A stretch of DNA of 45,006 nucleotides from an uncultured Collinsella sp. Lineage in GTDB: Bacteria; Actinomycetota; Coriobacteriia; Coriobacteriales; Coriobacteriaceae. The notes under the pieces were generated by a model, which saw nothing but the letters and a program-made list of their open reading frames with translations, did not search any database and was not told the origin of the DNA. Position 1 is the stretch's first letter. Every line of letters begins with the position of its first letter. Made by a program: the position numbers and the translations under genes. Location of the stretch: contig CABURV010000006.1 in assembly GCA_902494035.1 (NCBI GenBank), positions 1-45,006 of the forward strand, written 5' to 3'. Of this stretch, positions 6,808-15,120 are shown in pieces.

Positions 6808-8769
6808 CTAGTTGGTCGTACCGGAATCGTCGCCCGTGCCCGTGCCCGTGCCCGAGCCCGAACCAGAAAGTGCGACCGTCAGCGTAATCGTGCTGTCGGT
6901 GGACTGCTTGCCGGTGGGGGAGACGCCCGTAACGGTGGCATCCTCGTTACCGCTTACGGGATTGCCGTTCTGGTCACAGAAGCCAATGTTATAGAAACCG
7001 GCGTTGTTGAGCGCGGTGACGGCGGCGGAAATGCTCTTGCCGTACAGGTTGCCCGGAACACTGGCCTTGCCGGACTTCTTGGCAATGACGACGGTAATCG
7101 TGGCGCCGGGCTTCTGCTTGCCGCTGGGGTTCCAGCTGATCACGGTGCCCTCGGTAACCGAGTCGTTCTCCTGGTAGCTCACGTCGACGCCAAAGCCTGC
7201 CATATCGAGGGCGTTGCGCGCCTGGGCCTCGGTCATGTCGGTCAGGTCGGGGACGGACGTGGTATCCGGGCCGCCCGAGACCTTGTACGAGATGGTCGTG
7301 CCTTTCTCGACTTCCTTACCGGCTTCGGTGCCCTGCTCAAAGACCTGGCCCTCATCGGCCTCGTTGGCCTCCTCGGAGGCGTTGCCCTTCAGGCCAACGC
7401 TTGCCAGCGCGGCTTCTGCCTGGTCCTTGGTCAGGCCGAGAAGCTGGGGAACCTCAACCTTCTCGGAGGGCTTGGGGCCCTTGGAGATTACCAGGTTCAC
7501 CTTGGTGCCCTTGGCCTTCTTGGTGTTGCCGTTGGGCGTCTGCTCGGCGACCTTGCCCTCGTCGACATCGTCGTTGTAGCTTTGGTCGATGGTGCCGACC
7601 TCGAGGCCGGCTTCCTTGATCAGCTCGACGGCAGTCTGCTGGTCCTTGCCCAGCACATCGGGCACGGTGACCTGCTCGCCGCCAAAGAGTCCTGTGGCAA
7701 AGGCCACCACGATGCCGATGACGGCAACGGCTGCCACCACGGCGGCGATGATCTTGTTCTTGTTGGATTTGGGCTTTTCGACCTCGTAGGAGCCGGTGGA
7801 GCCCGAAACCGAGCTACGGGCGGTATTCTGGCCGCTCACGCCCGAGACGGGACGCACCATGGCGCGCGTCTGATCGGAAAGCTCGCGAGTCTTGGTGGCG
7901 CCCAGCTCACCGGGGGCACCGATGATGCGCGTGGGCTCCGAGACGTTGACGGCACGGCCCGACAGGTAGCTGTTGAGCACCTGACGAAGTTCGTCGGCGG
8001 TCTGGAAGCGGTTTGCCGGGTCCTTCTCCATGCACTTGAGGATGATGCGCTCAAGGTCGGCGTCGACACCGGAGTTGATCTGGCTCGGCGGAATAGGCAA
8101 CTCGTTGACTTGCTTGAGTGCGACCGAGATGGCGTCGTCACCGTCAAAGGGAACGCGGCCGGTGGCGCACTCGTACATCACGACGCCCAGCGAGTAGATA
8201 TCCGAGGTGGGGCCGAGGTCCTGACCGCGGGTCTGCTCGGGGCTGACGTAGTGGGCGGTTCCCAGCACGTTGTTGTCTTGCGTGAGGTGGCTGTTCTTGG
8301 CGCGCGCGATGCCAAAGTCCATCACCTTGATGTTGCCGTCGGGCAGCACCATGATGTTCTGCGGCTTAATGTCGCGGTGGATGATCTCGTGCTTGTGGGC
8401 GACCGAAAGCGCAGAGCTGATCTGCGAGCCGATCTGGGCGACCTTCTTGGGATCGAGGGCGCCGTGGCTCTTGATCCCGCTCTTAAGGTCGGTACCGCGC
8501 AGGTACTCCATGACGATGTAATAGGTGTCGCCGTCCTTGCCCCAATCGTAGACGCCCACGATATAGGGGGAGGAGAGACCGGCTGCTGCCTGGGCCTCCT
8601 GCTTAAAGCGTGCGGCGAAGGTCGCGTCGCCAGCGTACTGCGGCAGCATGATCTTGACGGCTACCGTGCGGTCGAGGACCTGGTCCTGTGCACGGTAGAC
8701 GGTCGCCATGCCGCCTGTTCCCACCTTATCCTTGAGGAGGTATCTTCCCCCGAGGACCCTCTGTTCCAT
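6808..8769 (-). CDS. pknB: Ser/Thr protein kinase PknB with four PASTA domains
   Basis: 653 residues. An N-terminal Hanks-type kinase (about 8-270) has the Gly loop GTGGMATVY, Lys39, HRDIKPQN (131-138) and DFG (151-153). A juxtamembrane linker of about 65 residues follows, then one membrane helix (about 339-361). Four extracytoplasmic PASTA repeats follow (about 366-431, 436-499, 504-565, 568-634) and a Gly/Ser/Thr tail. PASTA domains bind muropeptides or lipid II, so the kinase should couple wall status to phosphorylation of division and wall-synthesis proteins. I chose the second ATG (8769) because AGGAG sits just before it; the ATG at 8784 has no such site. It is the last gene of the operon, 132 bases after the RodA-PBP fusion gene. 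Confidence 0.95.
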   Translation of the reverse strand: MEQRVLGGRYLLKDKVGTGGMATVYRAQDQVLDRTVAVKIMLPQYAGDATFAARFKQEAQAAAGLSSPYIVGVYDWGKDGDTYYIVMEYLRGTDLKSGIKSHGALDPKKVAQIGSQISSALSVAHKHEIIHRDIKPQNIMVLPDGNIKVMDFGIARAKNSHLTQDNNVLGTAHYVSPEQTRGQDLGPTSDIYSLGVVMYECATGRVPFDGDDAISVALKQVNELPIPPSQINSGVDADLERIILKCMEKDPANRFQTADELRQVLNSYLSGRAVNVSEPTRIIGAPGELGATKTRELSDQTRAMVRPVSGVSGQNTARSSVSGSTGSYEVEKPKSNKNKIIAAVVAAVAVIGIVVAFATGLFGGEQVTVPDVLGKDQQTAVELIKEAGLEVGTIDQSYNDDVDEGKVAEQTPNGNTKKAKGTKVNLVISKGPKPSEKVEVPQLLGLTKDQAEAALASVGLKGNASEEANEADEGQVFEQGTEAGKEVEKGTTISYKVSGGPDTTSVPDLTDMTEAQARNALDMAGFGVDVSYQENDSVTEGTVISWNPSGKQKPGATITVVIAKKSGKASVPGNLYGKSISAAVTALNNAGFYNIGFCDQNGNPVSGNEDATVTGVSPTGKQSTDSTITLTVALSGSGSGTGTGTGDDSGTTN

Positions 8770-8901
8770 TCCTGCTCCTAACATAACTATTCGCTCAACG
8801 ATGTGTGTAGTACCTACGATGTGGCCGCTGGGGCCGTGTGGCGCGTTGCCGCTAACTCTTCGGCCGCGGCGCGCCTCGGGTGTCCGATTCGATCATGGGC
8901 A

Positions 8902-11772
8902 TCACGCTCCCTGTGCGGCAAGCGCCGCGGTCAGGACGATGCCGGCGATCTTGGCGGCCTCGACGTCATGCTTGTCGAAATCCTCCAAGGCCACCGAGAT
9001 GGCGACCGTGGGTGAATCGTAAGGTGCAAAGCCAACGAACATCGAGTTGACGTTGGTGCCGCCGGTCTCGGCCGAGCCGGTCTTGCCGGCGACCTTGACG
9101 CCGGGGATCTGGGCATCGGTGCCGGTGCCGGACTGGACGACGGCAAGCATGGCCTGCTTGACCTGGTCGGCCGTGGCGGAGCTGACGGCCTGACCAAGCG
9201 AGCGGGACTGCGTGGTCTTGACCACGGTTCCGTCCGGGGCGAGTACCTGGGCTACAAAGTACGGGTCCATGACCACGCCGCTGTTAGCGATGGCGGCGGC
9301 AATCACGGCGTTCTGCATGACGGTGGTCTGCGGGCCGGGCGTGTGGTCCATGCCGACAGGCTGGCCGGCGCCGGCCCAGGCGGTCTCCCACTCGGTCATG
9401 AGCGACGGGTCGGCCATGATGGAGGCCGCGGAGGTCAGGTCCTGGCCGAGCTTTTGACCGTAGCCAAAGGCGTTGGCAAACTGGACGAGCGAGCTGGCGC
9501 CGACCTCGTTTGCCACCTGGCCAAAGACGACGTTGGACGACACGGCGAAGGCCTGCTGCAGGCTGATGGTGCCGTAGCTCTCGTTGGCAGAGTTGGTGAC
9601 CGGCGCGTTGCCGATGTCCATGGAGCCGGGCGCCTGGTACGTGCTGGTAAGGCTGGCGGTGCCGGTTTCGAGCGCCGCGGAGAGTGTGACGACCTTAAAG
9701 GTCGAGCCCGGGGTGTAGAGCGCGTCCATGGCGCGGTCGTACATGGAGCCGTCCTCGCCGCCGCCCGACTGGAGCAGCGCATCGATGTTGGTGTTGTCGT
9801 AGGTGGGCGAGCTCGCGCACGCAAGGACCGCACCGGTGCGCGGATCCATGACAACCACAGCGCCCTTAAAGCCCTTGAGCGCCTGCTCGGCAGCCGTCTG
9901 GATACGCGAGTCGATGGTGAGCTTGGCGGTATTGCCCGGCTGGGTCTGCCCCGCGAGCGACGCGATGGCGTTGTTCCAGCTGGAGTAATCCTTGGAGCCG
10001 GTGAGCGTATCGTTCATGACGCTCTCGATGCCGGCGGTGCCGTATTGCTGGCTCACGTAGCCCACCACGTGTGCGGCCATGTTGCCGTTGGGGTAGGAAC
10101 GGGCGTAGGTGCCGTCCTCCTGCTGCAGCGACTCGGCTAGTGTCACGCCGTCGGACGTGATGATGGAGCCACGCTGGATGTACTTGGAGCGGGCGATGGT
10201 GTGGTTGTTGGTCGGCATGTCCTGGTAGTCCTTCGCCTTGATGACCTGGACATAGGTGAGGTTGCCGATAAGGATGGCGAACAGCGCCGTAAAGGCAAAC
10301 ACGGCACGAGTCAGACGGTTGGCAAGTGCCACGCGGCCGAGCACGCCGGATTCAGGCGTGTCGAGCAGGCGACGACGCATGCGTGAACCCGCGGAGTGGT
10401 TGCCGTGGCTGTAGGAAGGTACGTTGGCAAAACGCGTACCGGTCGGGGCGGCGGCTGATGCGACCTGGGCATCGGTGATGGCGGCCATGGTGCCGGTGCC
10501 GGTGAGCTCGGCTTCGCGTCCGGTTGCCTCGTCGCCGGCGCGCAGCAGCAGCGCGACGATGATAAAGCTCGCCAGCAGCGAAGAACCGCCCTGGCTCATA
10601 AAGGGCAGGGTGACGCCGGTCAGCGGGATCAGGCGGGTTACGCCGCCAACGATTAAGAATGCCTGGAAGCTGATGGCCGCCGTAAGGCCGGTCGCGCTAA
10701 AGGCGGCAAGGTCGGACTTGGCGCGGGCTGCCGTGGTGAGGCCGCGCACGGCAAAAAGCATAAACAGGATGAGCACGGCGCCGCCGCCCAAAAGGCCCAT
10801 TTCCTCGCCGATGGCCGAGAAGATAAAGTCGGACTCGACGACGGGGATGTTGTTTGCCATGCCGTTGCCGATGCCGACGCCAACCAGGCCGCCGTCAGCC
10901 AGCGAGTAAAGTGACTGTACGATCTGGTAGCCCTGGCCCTGGGCGTCCTTAAACGGATCGACCCAGACCTGAAAGCGCACCTGCACGTGCGACAGGAACT
11001 TGTAGGCGCCCACGGCTCCAACGGCCAGCAGCGCAAGGCCGATGATGACGTACGAAAAGCGTCCCGTGGCAACATAGAGCATCAGCAGAAAGATGGTGTA
11101 GAACAGGACGGCCGAGCCTAGGTCGCGTTCGAAGACGACGATGAGCAGGCACACGCCCCACACGGCAAACAGCGGCAGCAGCAGGCGGAAGCGCGGAATC
11201 TTGAGGCCCAGGATCTTGCGGTTGGAGATGGAGAGCAGCTCGCGGTTCTCGGCCAGATAGCCTGCCAGGAACAAGACGATGAAGACCTTGGCGAACTCGC
11301 CGGGCTGGATGGTGAAGCCCGCGATGCGAATCCACAGCTTGGAGCCCGAGATCGTGGTGCCGATAAAGATCGGCAGCATCAGCAGGATGATGCCGATAAT
11401 GCCAAAGGTGTACTTGTAGCGCATGACCACGTCGAGGTTCTTGACCAGCGCGAGCGTTCCCACCATGAGCGCCACCGAGACAAACAAGATGATGAGCTGC
11501 GAGATGGCGAGGTCGGGGGCCAGGCGCGTCACGAATGTGATGCCGATGCCCGAGAGCACGAAGACGATGGGCAGGATGGCGGGGTCGGCGCCGGGCGCCA
11601 GGATGCGCACGGCGATATGCGCCGCGGCGAAGGCGGCGAACAGGCCGATCGGCACGGCGAGCGTCTCAAAGGAAATCGTGGCACCCGCGGTGAGCACGTA
11701 CATCGCATAGAGCAGGATGACGGGGAACGCCGAGGCGATGAGCAAGAGCAGTTCGGTGTTGCGGCGACTCAT
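8902..11772 (-). CDS. RodA/FtsW-transpeptidase (class B PBP) single-chain fusion
   Basis: 956 residues. Residues 1-412 form a polytopic SEDS (RodA/FtsW) glycosyltransferase with the motifs ISGSKLWIRI, VESDFIFSAIGEE (Asp315 at the conserved acidic position) and LPFMSQGGSSLL. A linker of about 70 residues leads to another membrane helix (about 488-510). A PbpA-like transpeptidase follows with SxxK (Ser690-Lys693), SxN (Ser745-Asn747) and KTG (897-899). Other Actinobacteria encode RodA and PbpA as adjacent separate genes at this operon position; here one uninterrupted frame joins them. The start at 11772 is set by AAGGGAG, 17 bases after the pstP stop; the frame extends 42 codons further without support. 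It should polymerise and cross-link peptidoglycan at the membrane. Confidence 0.93.
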   Translation of the reverse strand: MSRRNTELLLLIASAFPVILLYAMYVLTAGATISFETLAVPIGLFAAFAAAHIAVRILAPGADPAILPIVFVLSGIGITFVTRLAPDLAISQLIILFVSVALMVGTLALVKNLDVVMRYKYTFGIIGIILLMLPIFIGTTISGSKLWIRIAGFTIQPGEFAKVFIVLFLAGYLAENRELLSISNRKILGLKIPRFRLLLPLFAVWGVCLLIVVFERDLGSAVLFYTIFLLMLYVATGRFSYVIIGLALLAVGAVGAYKFLSHVQVRFQVWVDPFKDAQGQGYQIVQSLYSLADGGLVGVGIGNGMANNIPVVESDFIFSAIGEEMGLLGGGAVLILFMLFAVRGLTTAARAKSDLAAFSATGLTAAISFQAFLIVGGVTRLIPLTGVTLPFMSQGGSSLLASFIIVALLLRAGDEATGREAELTGTGTMAAITDAQVASAAAPTGTRFANVPSYSHGNHSAGSRMRRRLLDTPESGVLGRVALANRLTRAVFAFTALFAILIGNLTYVQVIKAKDYQDMPTNNHTIARSKYIQRGSIITSDGVTLAESLQQEDGTYARSYPNGNMAAHVVGYVSQQYGTAGIESVMNDTLTGSKDYSSWNNAIASLAGQTQPGNTAKLTIDSRIQTAAEQALKGFKGAVVVMDPRTGAVLACASSPTYDNTNIDALLQSGGGEDGSMYDRAMDALYTPGSTFKVVTLSAALETGTASLTSTYQAPGSMDIGNAPVTNSANESYGTISLQQAFAVSSNVVFGQVANEVGASSLVQFANAFGYGQKLGQDLTSAASIMADPSLMTEWETAWAGAGQPVGMDHTPGPQTTVMQNAVIAAAIANSGVVMDPYFVAQVLAPDGTVVKTTQSRSLGQAVSSATADQVKQAMLAVVQSGTGTDAQIPGVKVAGKTGSAETGGTNVNSMFVGFAPYDSPTVAISVALEDFDKHDVEAAKIAGIVLTAALAAQGA

Positions 11773-11788
11773 AAGCGGCACTCCCTTT

Positions 11789-13687
11789 CTAATTCTTATC
11801 GGAGGCTTCGGCCTCGGCTGACTGTTCGGCGGTTTTCTCGGAATCTGACTCGGAGGTGGATTCCTGATCGGTGTTGTCGCGAATCGTTTGCGCGTCAATC
11901 ACCTGACGGGTCTGCTCCTCGTCAATCTGATGGCGGTACTTGGAAATGGTGTCCTGCGCATCGTCGACACTCGTTTGCGGAATGCCTGCCTTCAGGCGGT
12001 TTTGCGTGTCTTCGGGCAGGTCGGACAGCTTGATGCTGGTTTCGCTCTCGAGCCAGTGGAGCTCGACCCCGAGCGTCTTGCCGGGCAGGCCGCGCCAGAC
12101 GGCGACATTGCCGTGGTAGGTTCCCAAGTAAAAGGAGCCGGTGACGCCCGTGTATGCCCAGATGCCTGCTACCAGCACAAAGACAAGAGCCAAGATGGCG
12201 GCGATGGTGACATTGCGGCGTCGGACGCGTTTTGCCTCGCGCATGACGCCGTCGTCGACCAGGTCGACGACCACCACAGTCACATTGTCGTGGCCGCCGG
12301 CGGCGAGCGCCGCGTCCACCAAGTTGTCGACACAGATCTGTGCGCTCGAGGACTGCGTAGCGATGTTCTCGATATCGCTATCGGGAATCATGCTCGAAAG
12401 GCCGTCGGAGCACAGGATCAGGCGGTCGCCTTCCTCGATGTGCAGGGTAAAGTGGTCGGCATACATGGCGGGATCCGAGCCCAGCGCGCGGGTGATGACC
12501 GAGCGGTTGGGGTGGACGCGGGCCTCGTCGGCCGTAATCTCGCCGGCATCCACGAGCTCCTCCACGTAGGAGTGGTCGCGGGTCACGCGGATGAGCGTAC
12601 CCTCGTGGAGCAGGTAGGCGCGCGAGTCGCCCACGTGGGCGATGGCGAGCGTGTCGTTTTCGATGTAGGCGCAGGTGGCCGTGCATCCCATGCCGGGTTT
12701 GCCCAGGCCGTTGAGGGCGGCCTCGATCACGGCGGCGTTGGCGGCCTCGACGGCTGCGGCCAGGCGCGCGGCGTCGGCGGACTGCGGCGCCGTCTTGGCG
12801 ATGGTCTCGACGGCGATGGAGGATGCCACCTCGCCGGCGGCGTGTCCTCCCATGCCGTCGCACACGCAAAAGAGCGGCGACTGCACCAGATAGGAGTCCT
12901 CATTGTGCGGGCGTACACATCCGACGTCGGAGCGGGCGCCCCACATAAGCTGCGTGGTGGTGCCGGCGTCGTAGGTCGAGTCGGTCTCGATGCGCTCGTC
13001 GGTCAGCGGCTCGAAGCTCATGGTCGAGCCGGGATCTTTGAGCTTTGCCTCCACGGCGGCGACATCGATCTCGGCGGTGTCGCCGGGGGAGACGGTGTCG
13101 GCATCGTCTCCCGACTCGACGTCGGAGACGTCCGGAAGGTTGAGATCTTCGGTTACGCGGTCGGCGGGATCGCCGTCCTGCTGCGGCTCGGCAGCCGTCG
13201 GCTCGGGCGTCGCAAAGTGCGACGGCGCAGGCGTGCTCTGGGGTTGAGCGGAGGACTCGGGAGCTGCGGCGGGCGCGGCAACGGGCTGCTCGACTTCGGC
13301 AGGCGTTGCAGATGCGGGTGCCGCCTCGCTTGCCGGGGCGACGGGGAATACCGGCGCGGCAGGCTCGGGGGCTGCAAACACGGTAGCGCTCTCGTTGATC
13401 GCCTCGGCGACGGGCTCGGCAAAGTGGGCCGGTGCGGGCGTTGCCTCCGGTTCCGCGGGCTGCTCGGCAGCGTGCGCGCCGATGGGGGCATCGAGCTGCT
13501 CGGTGTCGGCGTCCTCGTCATCGACGAGTGCCGGATATTCTTGAGTTACATGCGAAAGAGGCAGGGAGAACACCGTGTCCTCGGGCTCCACGGTCGCAGG
13601 GCGCGTCGGAGCGGCATGAGCCGGCGCAACTGCGGGTGCAGTCGGCGTCTCGGGCATGGTTGCGGACTTGTTCTCCTCGTCGATCAT
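11789..13687 (-). CDS. pstP: PP2C-type Ser/Thr phosphatase PstP/Stp with long acidic N-terminal extension
   Basis: 632 residues. About 245 N-terminal residues are low-complexity (Ala, Pro, Glu, Ser, Thr). A PP2C domain follows (about 248-485) with DVGCVRPHNEDS, CDGMGGHAAGE, GDSRAYL and HDNVTVVVVD, the metal-binding and phosphate-site motifs. One membrane helix (about 503-524) precedes a C-terminal extracytoplasmic segment of about 105 residues. It should reverse phosphorylation by the PknB-type kinases. The start codon overlaps the fhaB stop by four bases (ATGA), so translation is coupled. The N-terminal extension is unusual; most PstP proteins start directly with the catalytic domain. Confidence 0.93.
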   Translation of the reverse strand: MIDEENKSATMPETPTAPAVAPAHAAPTRPATVEPEDTVFSLPLSHVTQEYPALVDDEDADTEQLDAPIGAHAAEQPAEPEATPAPAHFAEPVAEAINESATVFAAPEPAAPVFPVAPASEAAPASATPAEVEQPVAAPAAAPESSAQPQSTPAPSHFATPEPTAAEPQQDGDPADRVTEDLNLPDVSDVESGDDADTVSPGDTAEIDVAAVEAKLKDPGSTMSFEPLTDERIETDSTYDAGTTTQLMWGARSDVGCVRPHNEDSYLVQSPLFCVCDGMGGHAAGEVASSIAVETIAKTAPQSADAARLAAAVEAANAAVIEAALNGLGKPGMGCTATCAYIENDTLAIAHVGDSRAYLLHEGTLIRVTRDHSYVEELVDAGEITADEARVHPNRSVITRALGSDPAMYADHFTLHIEEGDRLILCSDGLSSMIPDSDIENIATQSSSAQICVDNLVDAALAAGGHDNVTVVVVDLVDDGVMREAKRVRRRNVTIAAILALVFVLVAGIWAYTGVTGSFYLGTYHGNVAVWRGLPGKTLGVELHWLESETSIKLSDLPEDTQNRLKAGIPQTSVDDAQDTISKYRHQIDEEQTRQVIDAQTIRDNTDQESTSESDSEKTAEQSAEAEASDKN

Positions 13688-14100
13688 CGACGGTTCACCT
13701 TCATGACCACGTCGCCAATCTGGACCTCGTCACCCTCGCGCAGCGTTGCGGGCTCCACCAGCTGACGGCCGTTAACGAGCGTGCCGTTCAGCGAGTTGAG
13801 GTCTTCGATGATGAGTGCCGGGCCCTGCAGCGAAAAGCGCGCATGCGAGGCCGAGACGAACGGTTCGTTGATGCAGATGTCCGAAGATGGCGAGCGACCG
13901 ACGATGACGGGGCCGAGCATGTCTACGTGGATGCCGCGGATACCGCGCGGACCCTTGTCCACATCAATCGTCCAGATAGCCGAGTCGCGGCGCTGCCCGC
14001 GCACAAGTCCCACGCCGGTCTTCATGACGGCGAACAGGAAGATATAGAGCAGGGCGACCAAGACGATGCGGCCTGCAAAAAGGACGATATCGATGTTCAT
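13684..14100 (-). CDS. fhaB: FHA-domain membrane protein (FhaB/FipA-like)
   Basis: 138 residues. An N-terminal membrane helix (about 5-27) is followed by a C-terminal FHA domain (about 65-136) with IVGRSPSSDI, SASHARF and EDLNSLNGTLVNG, the phosphothreonine-binding signature. FhaB-type proteins link kinase signalling to division or wall synthesis at the membrane. It lies between fhaA (6 bases upstream) and pstP (4-base overlap), the usual actinobacterial order. Confidence 0.92.
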   Translation of the reverse strand: MNIDIVLFAGRIVLVALLYIFLFAVMKTGVGLVRGQRRDSAIWTIDVDKGPRGIRGIHVDMLGPVIVGRSPSSDICINEPFVSASHARFSLQGPALIIEDLNSLNGTLVNGRQLVEPATLREGDEVQIGDVVMKVNRR

Positions 14101-14106
14101 AAGCGA

Positions 14107-15120
14107 CTATCCCCTAAATTCAAAGGTACTCAGGCCAAACGTCAGCAGATCGCCGTTGCGCAGCGGGCAGCGCGTAATGCGGCGGTTGTTGACGAGCGTG
14201 CCGTTGGTGGAATTGAGGTCCTCGATCGACCAATCCGAGCCCGTAAAGGTGAGCTGGGCGTGGCGGCGCGACACGTTGGGGTCGCGCAAGGCAATGTCGG
14301 AAACTGAGCGCTCGCGACCGATGGTCACCTGTGCGGAGGTGATGCTATGGCTCTCGCCGCTCACGACATCGACGAGCTGGGCGAGCGGGCGCTGCGGGGC
14401 GCGAGTGCTCGCCATGTTGGAGGCGATGCCGGCTGCGGCGCCTAGGCCCACGGCGGCACCGGTCGCGGCGGCTCCACCCATGCCGGCAAGCGCGTCGCGC
14501 GAGACGGTCTGCGGCACCGGGATGGGTGCGGCGGCGGGGTCGGGGACGCTAGGCGCGAAGGGGTCTGCCACGGCAAGCGGGTCGGGAGCGGCGGCGCGAG
14601 GCGTCGGCTGCTGCTGGGGCATGGCGGCGGGGCGCTGCTGCTGCGGGGCAGCAAACTGCTGCTGGCCGGCGCGTGGGGCGCTGGCGGCGCGGCTTGCCGC
14701 GGAGTTGTTCTGGCCCAGGCCGTTTTGGTAGGCGCGCTCTTCCTCGTACAGGCGGCCGAGCGTGGGCGCATCGACGTTCTCGGCAAAGACCGAGAACTTG
14801 CCGGCGCGCAGCTGCGGATCGATCATAAAGCGCACGAGGGGCTCGCCGACAAAGACATAGCGGCGCTTTTCGGCCTGCGCCTTCACAAACTCGCGGACCT
14901 CGCGCGAAAGCTCGGGGTAGAACGGGGCGAGCATGGGATCGTCGTCGGCGGCGATAAGGATGGTATAGAGTGCCGGCGCCGTGTTGACGCCGTTAATCAC
15001 CAGAGTCTGATCCTCCATGTCGCGAGCGGCCTGCTTGGCAAGCTTCTTAAAGGAGAACGGGGCACGGGTGGCACCGAAGATGCCGGCCACGTGGTCCTCG
15101 AAGATGTTCAGGAAGTTCAC
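14107..15120 (-). CDS. fhaA: FhaA-like protein: DUF3662 plus FHA domain
   Basis: 337 residues. The N-terminal DUF3662 domain (about 1-120, starting MNFLNIFEDHVAGIF) is followed by an Ala/Pro/Gln-rich linker (about 135-245). A C-terminal FHA domain (about 250-335) has VTIGRERSVSDI, NVSRRHAQL and EDLNSTNGTLVNN. In Mycobacterium, FhaA binds phosphorylated MviN and regulates late peptidoglycan precursor steps; a similar cytoplasmic adaptor role is inferred here. Its ATG overlaps the stop of the upstream kinase gene by four bases, indicating translational coupling. Confidence 0.93.
   Translation of the reverse strand: MNFLNIFEDHVAGIFGATRAPFSFKKLAKQAARDMEDQTLVINGVNTAPALYTILIAADDDPMLAPFYPELSREVREFVKAQAEKRRYVFVGEPLVRFMIDPQLRAGKFSVFAENVDAPTLGRLYEEERAYQNGLGQNNSAASRAASAPRAGQQQFAAPQQQRPAAMPQQQPTPRAAAPDPLAVADPFAPSVPDPAAAPIPVPQTVSRDALAGMGGAAATGAAVGLGAAAGIASNMASTRAPQRPLAQLVDVVSGESHSITSAQVTIGRERSVSDIALRDPNVSRRHAQLTFTGSDWSIEDLNSTNGTLVNNRRITRCPLRNGDLLTFGLSTFEFRG

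Noticed and set aside
6796..8781. 661-codon plus-strand frame opposite pknB
   Set aside because: It is the antisense shadow of a clear PASTA kinase gene; its composition is repetitive and it has no domain signatures.
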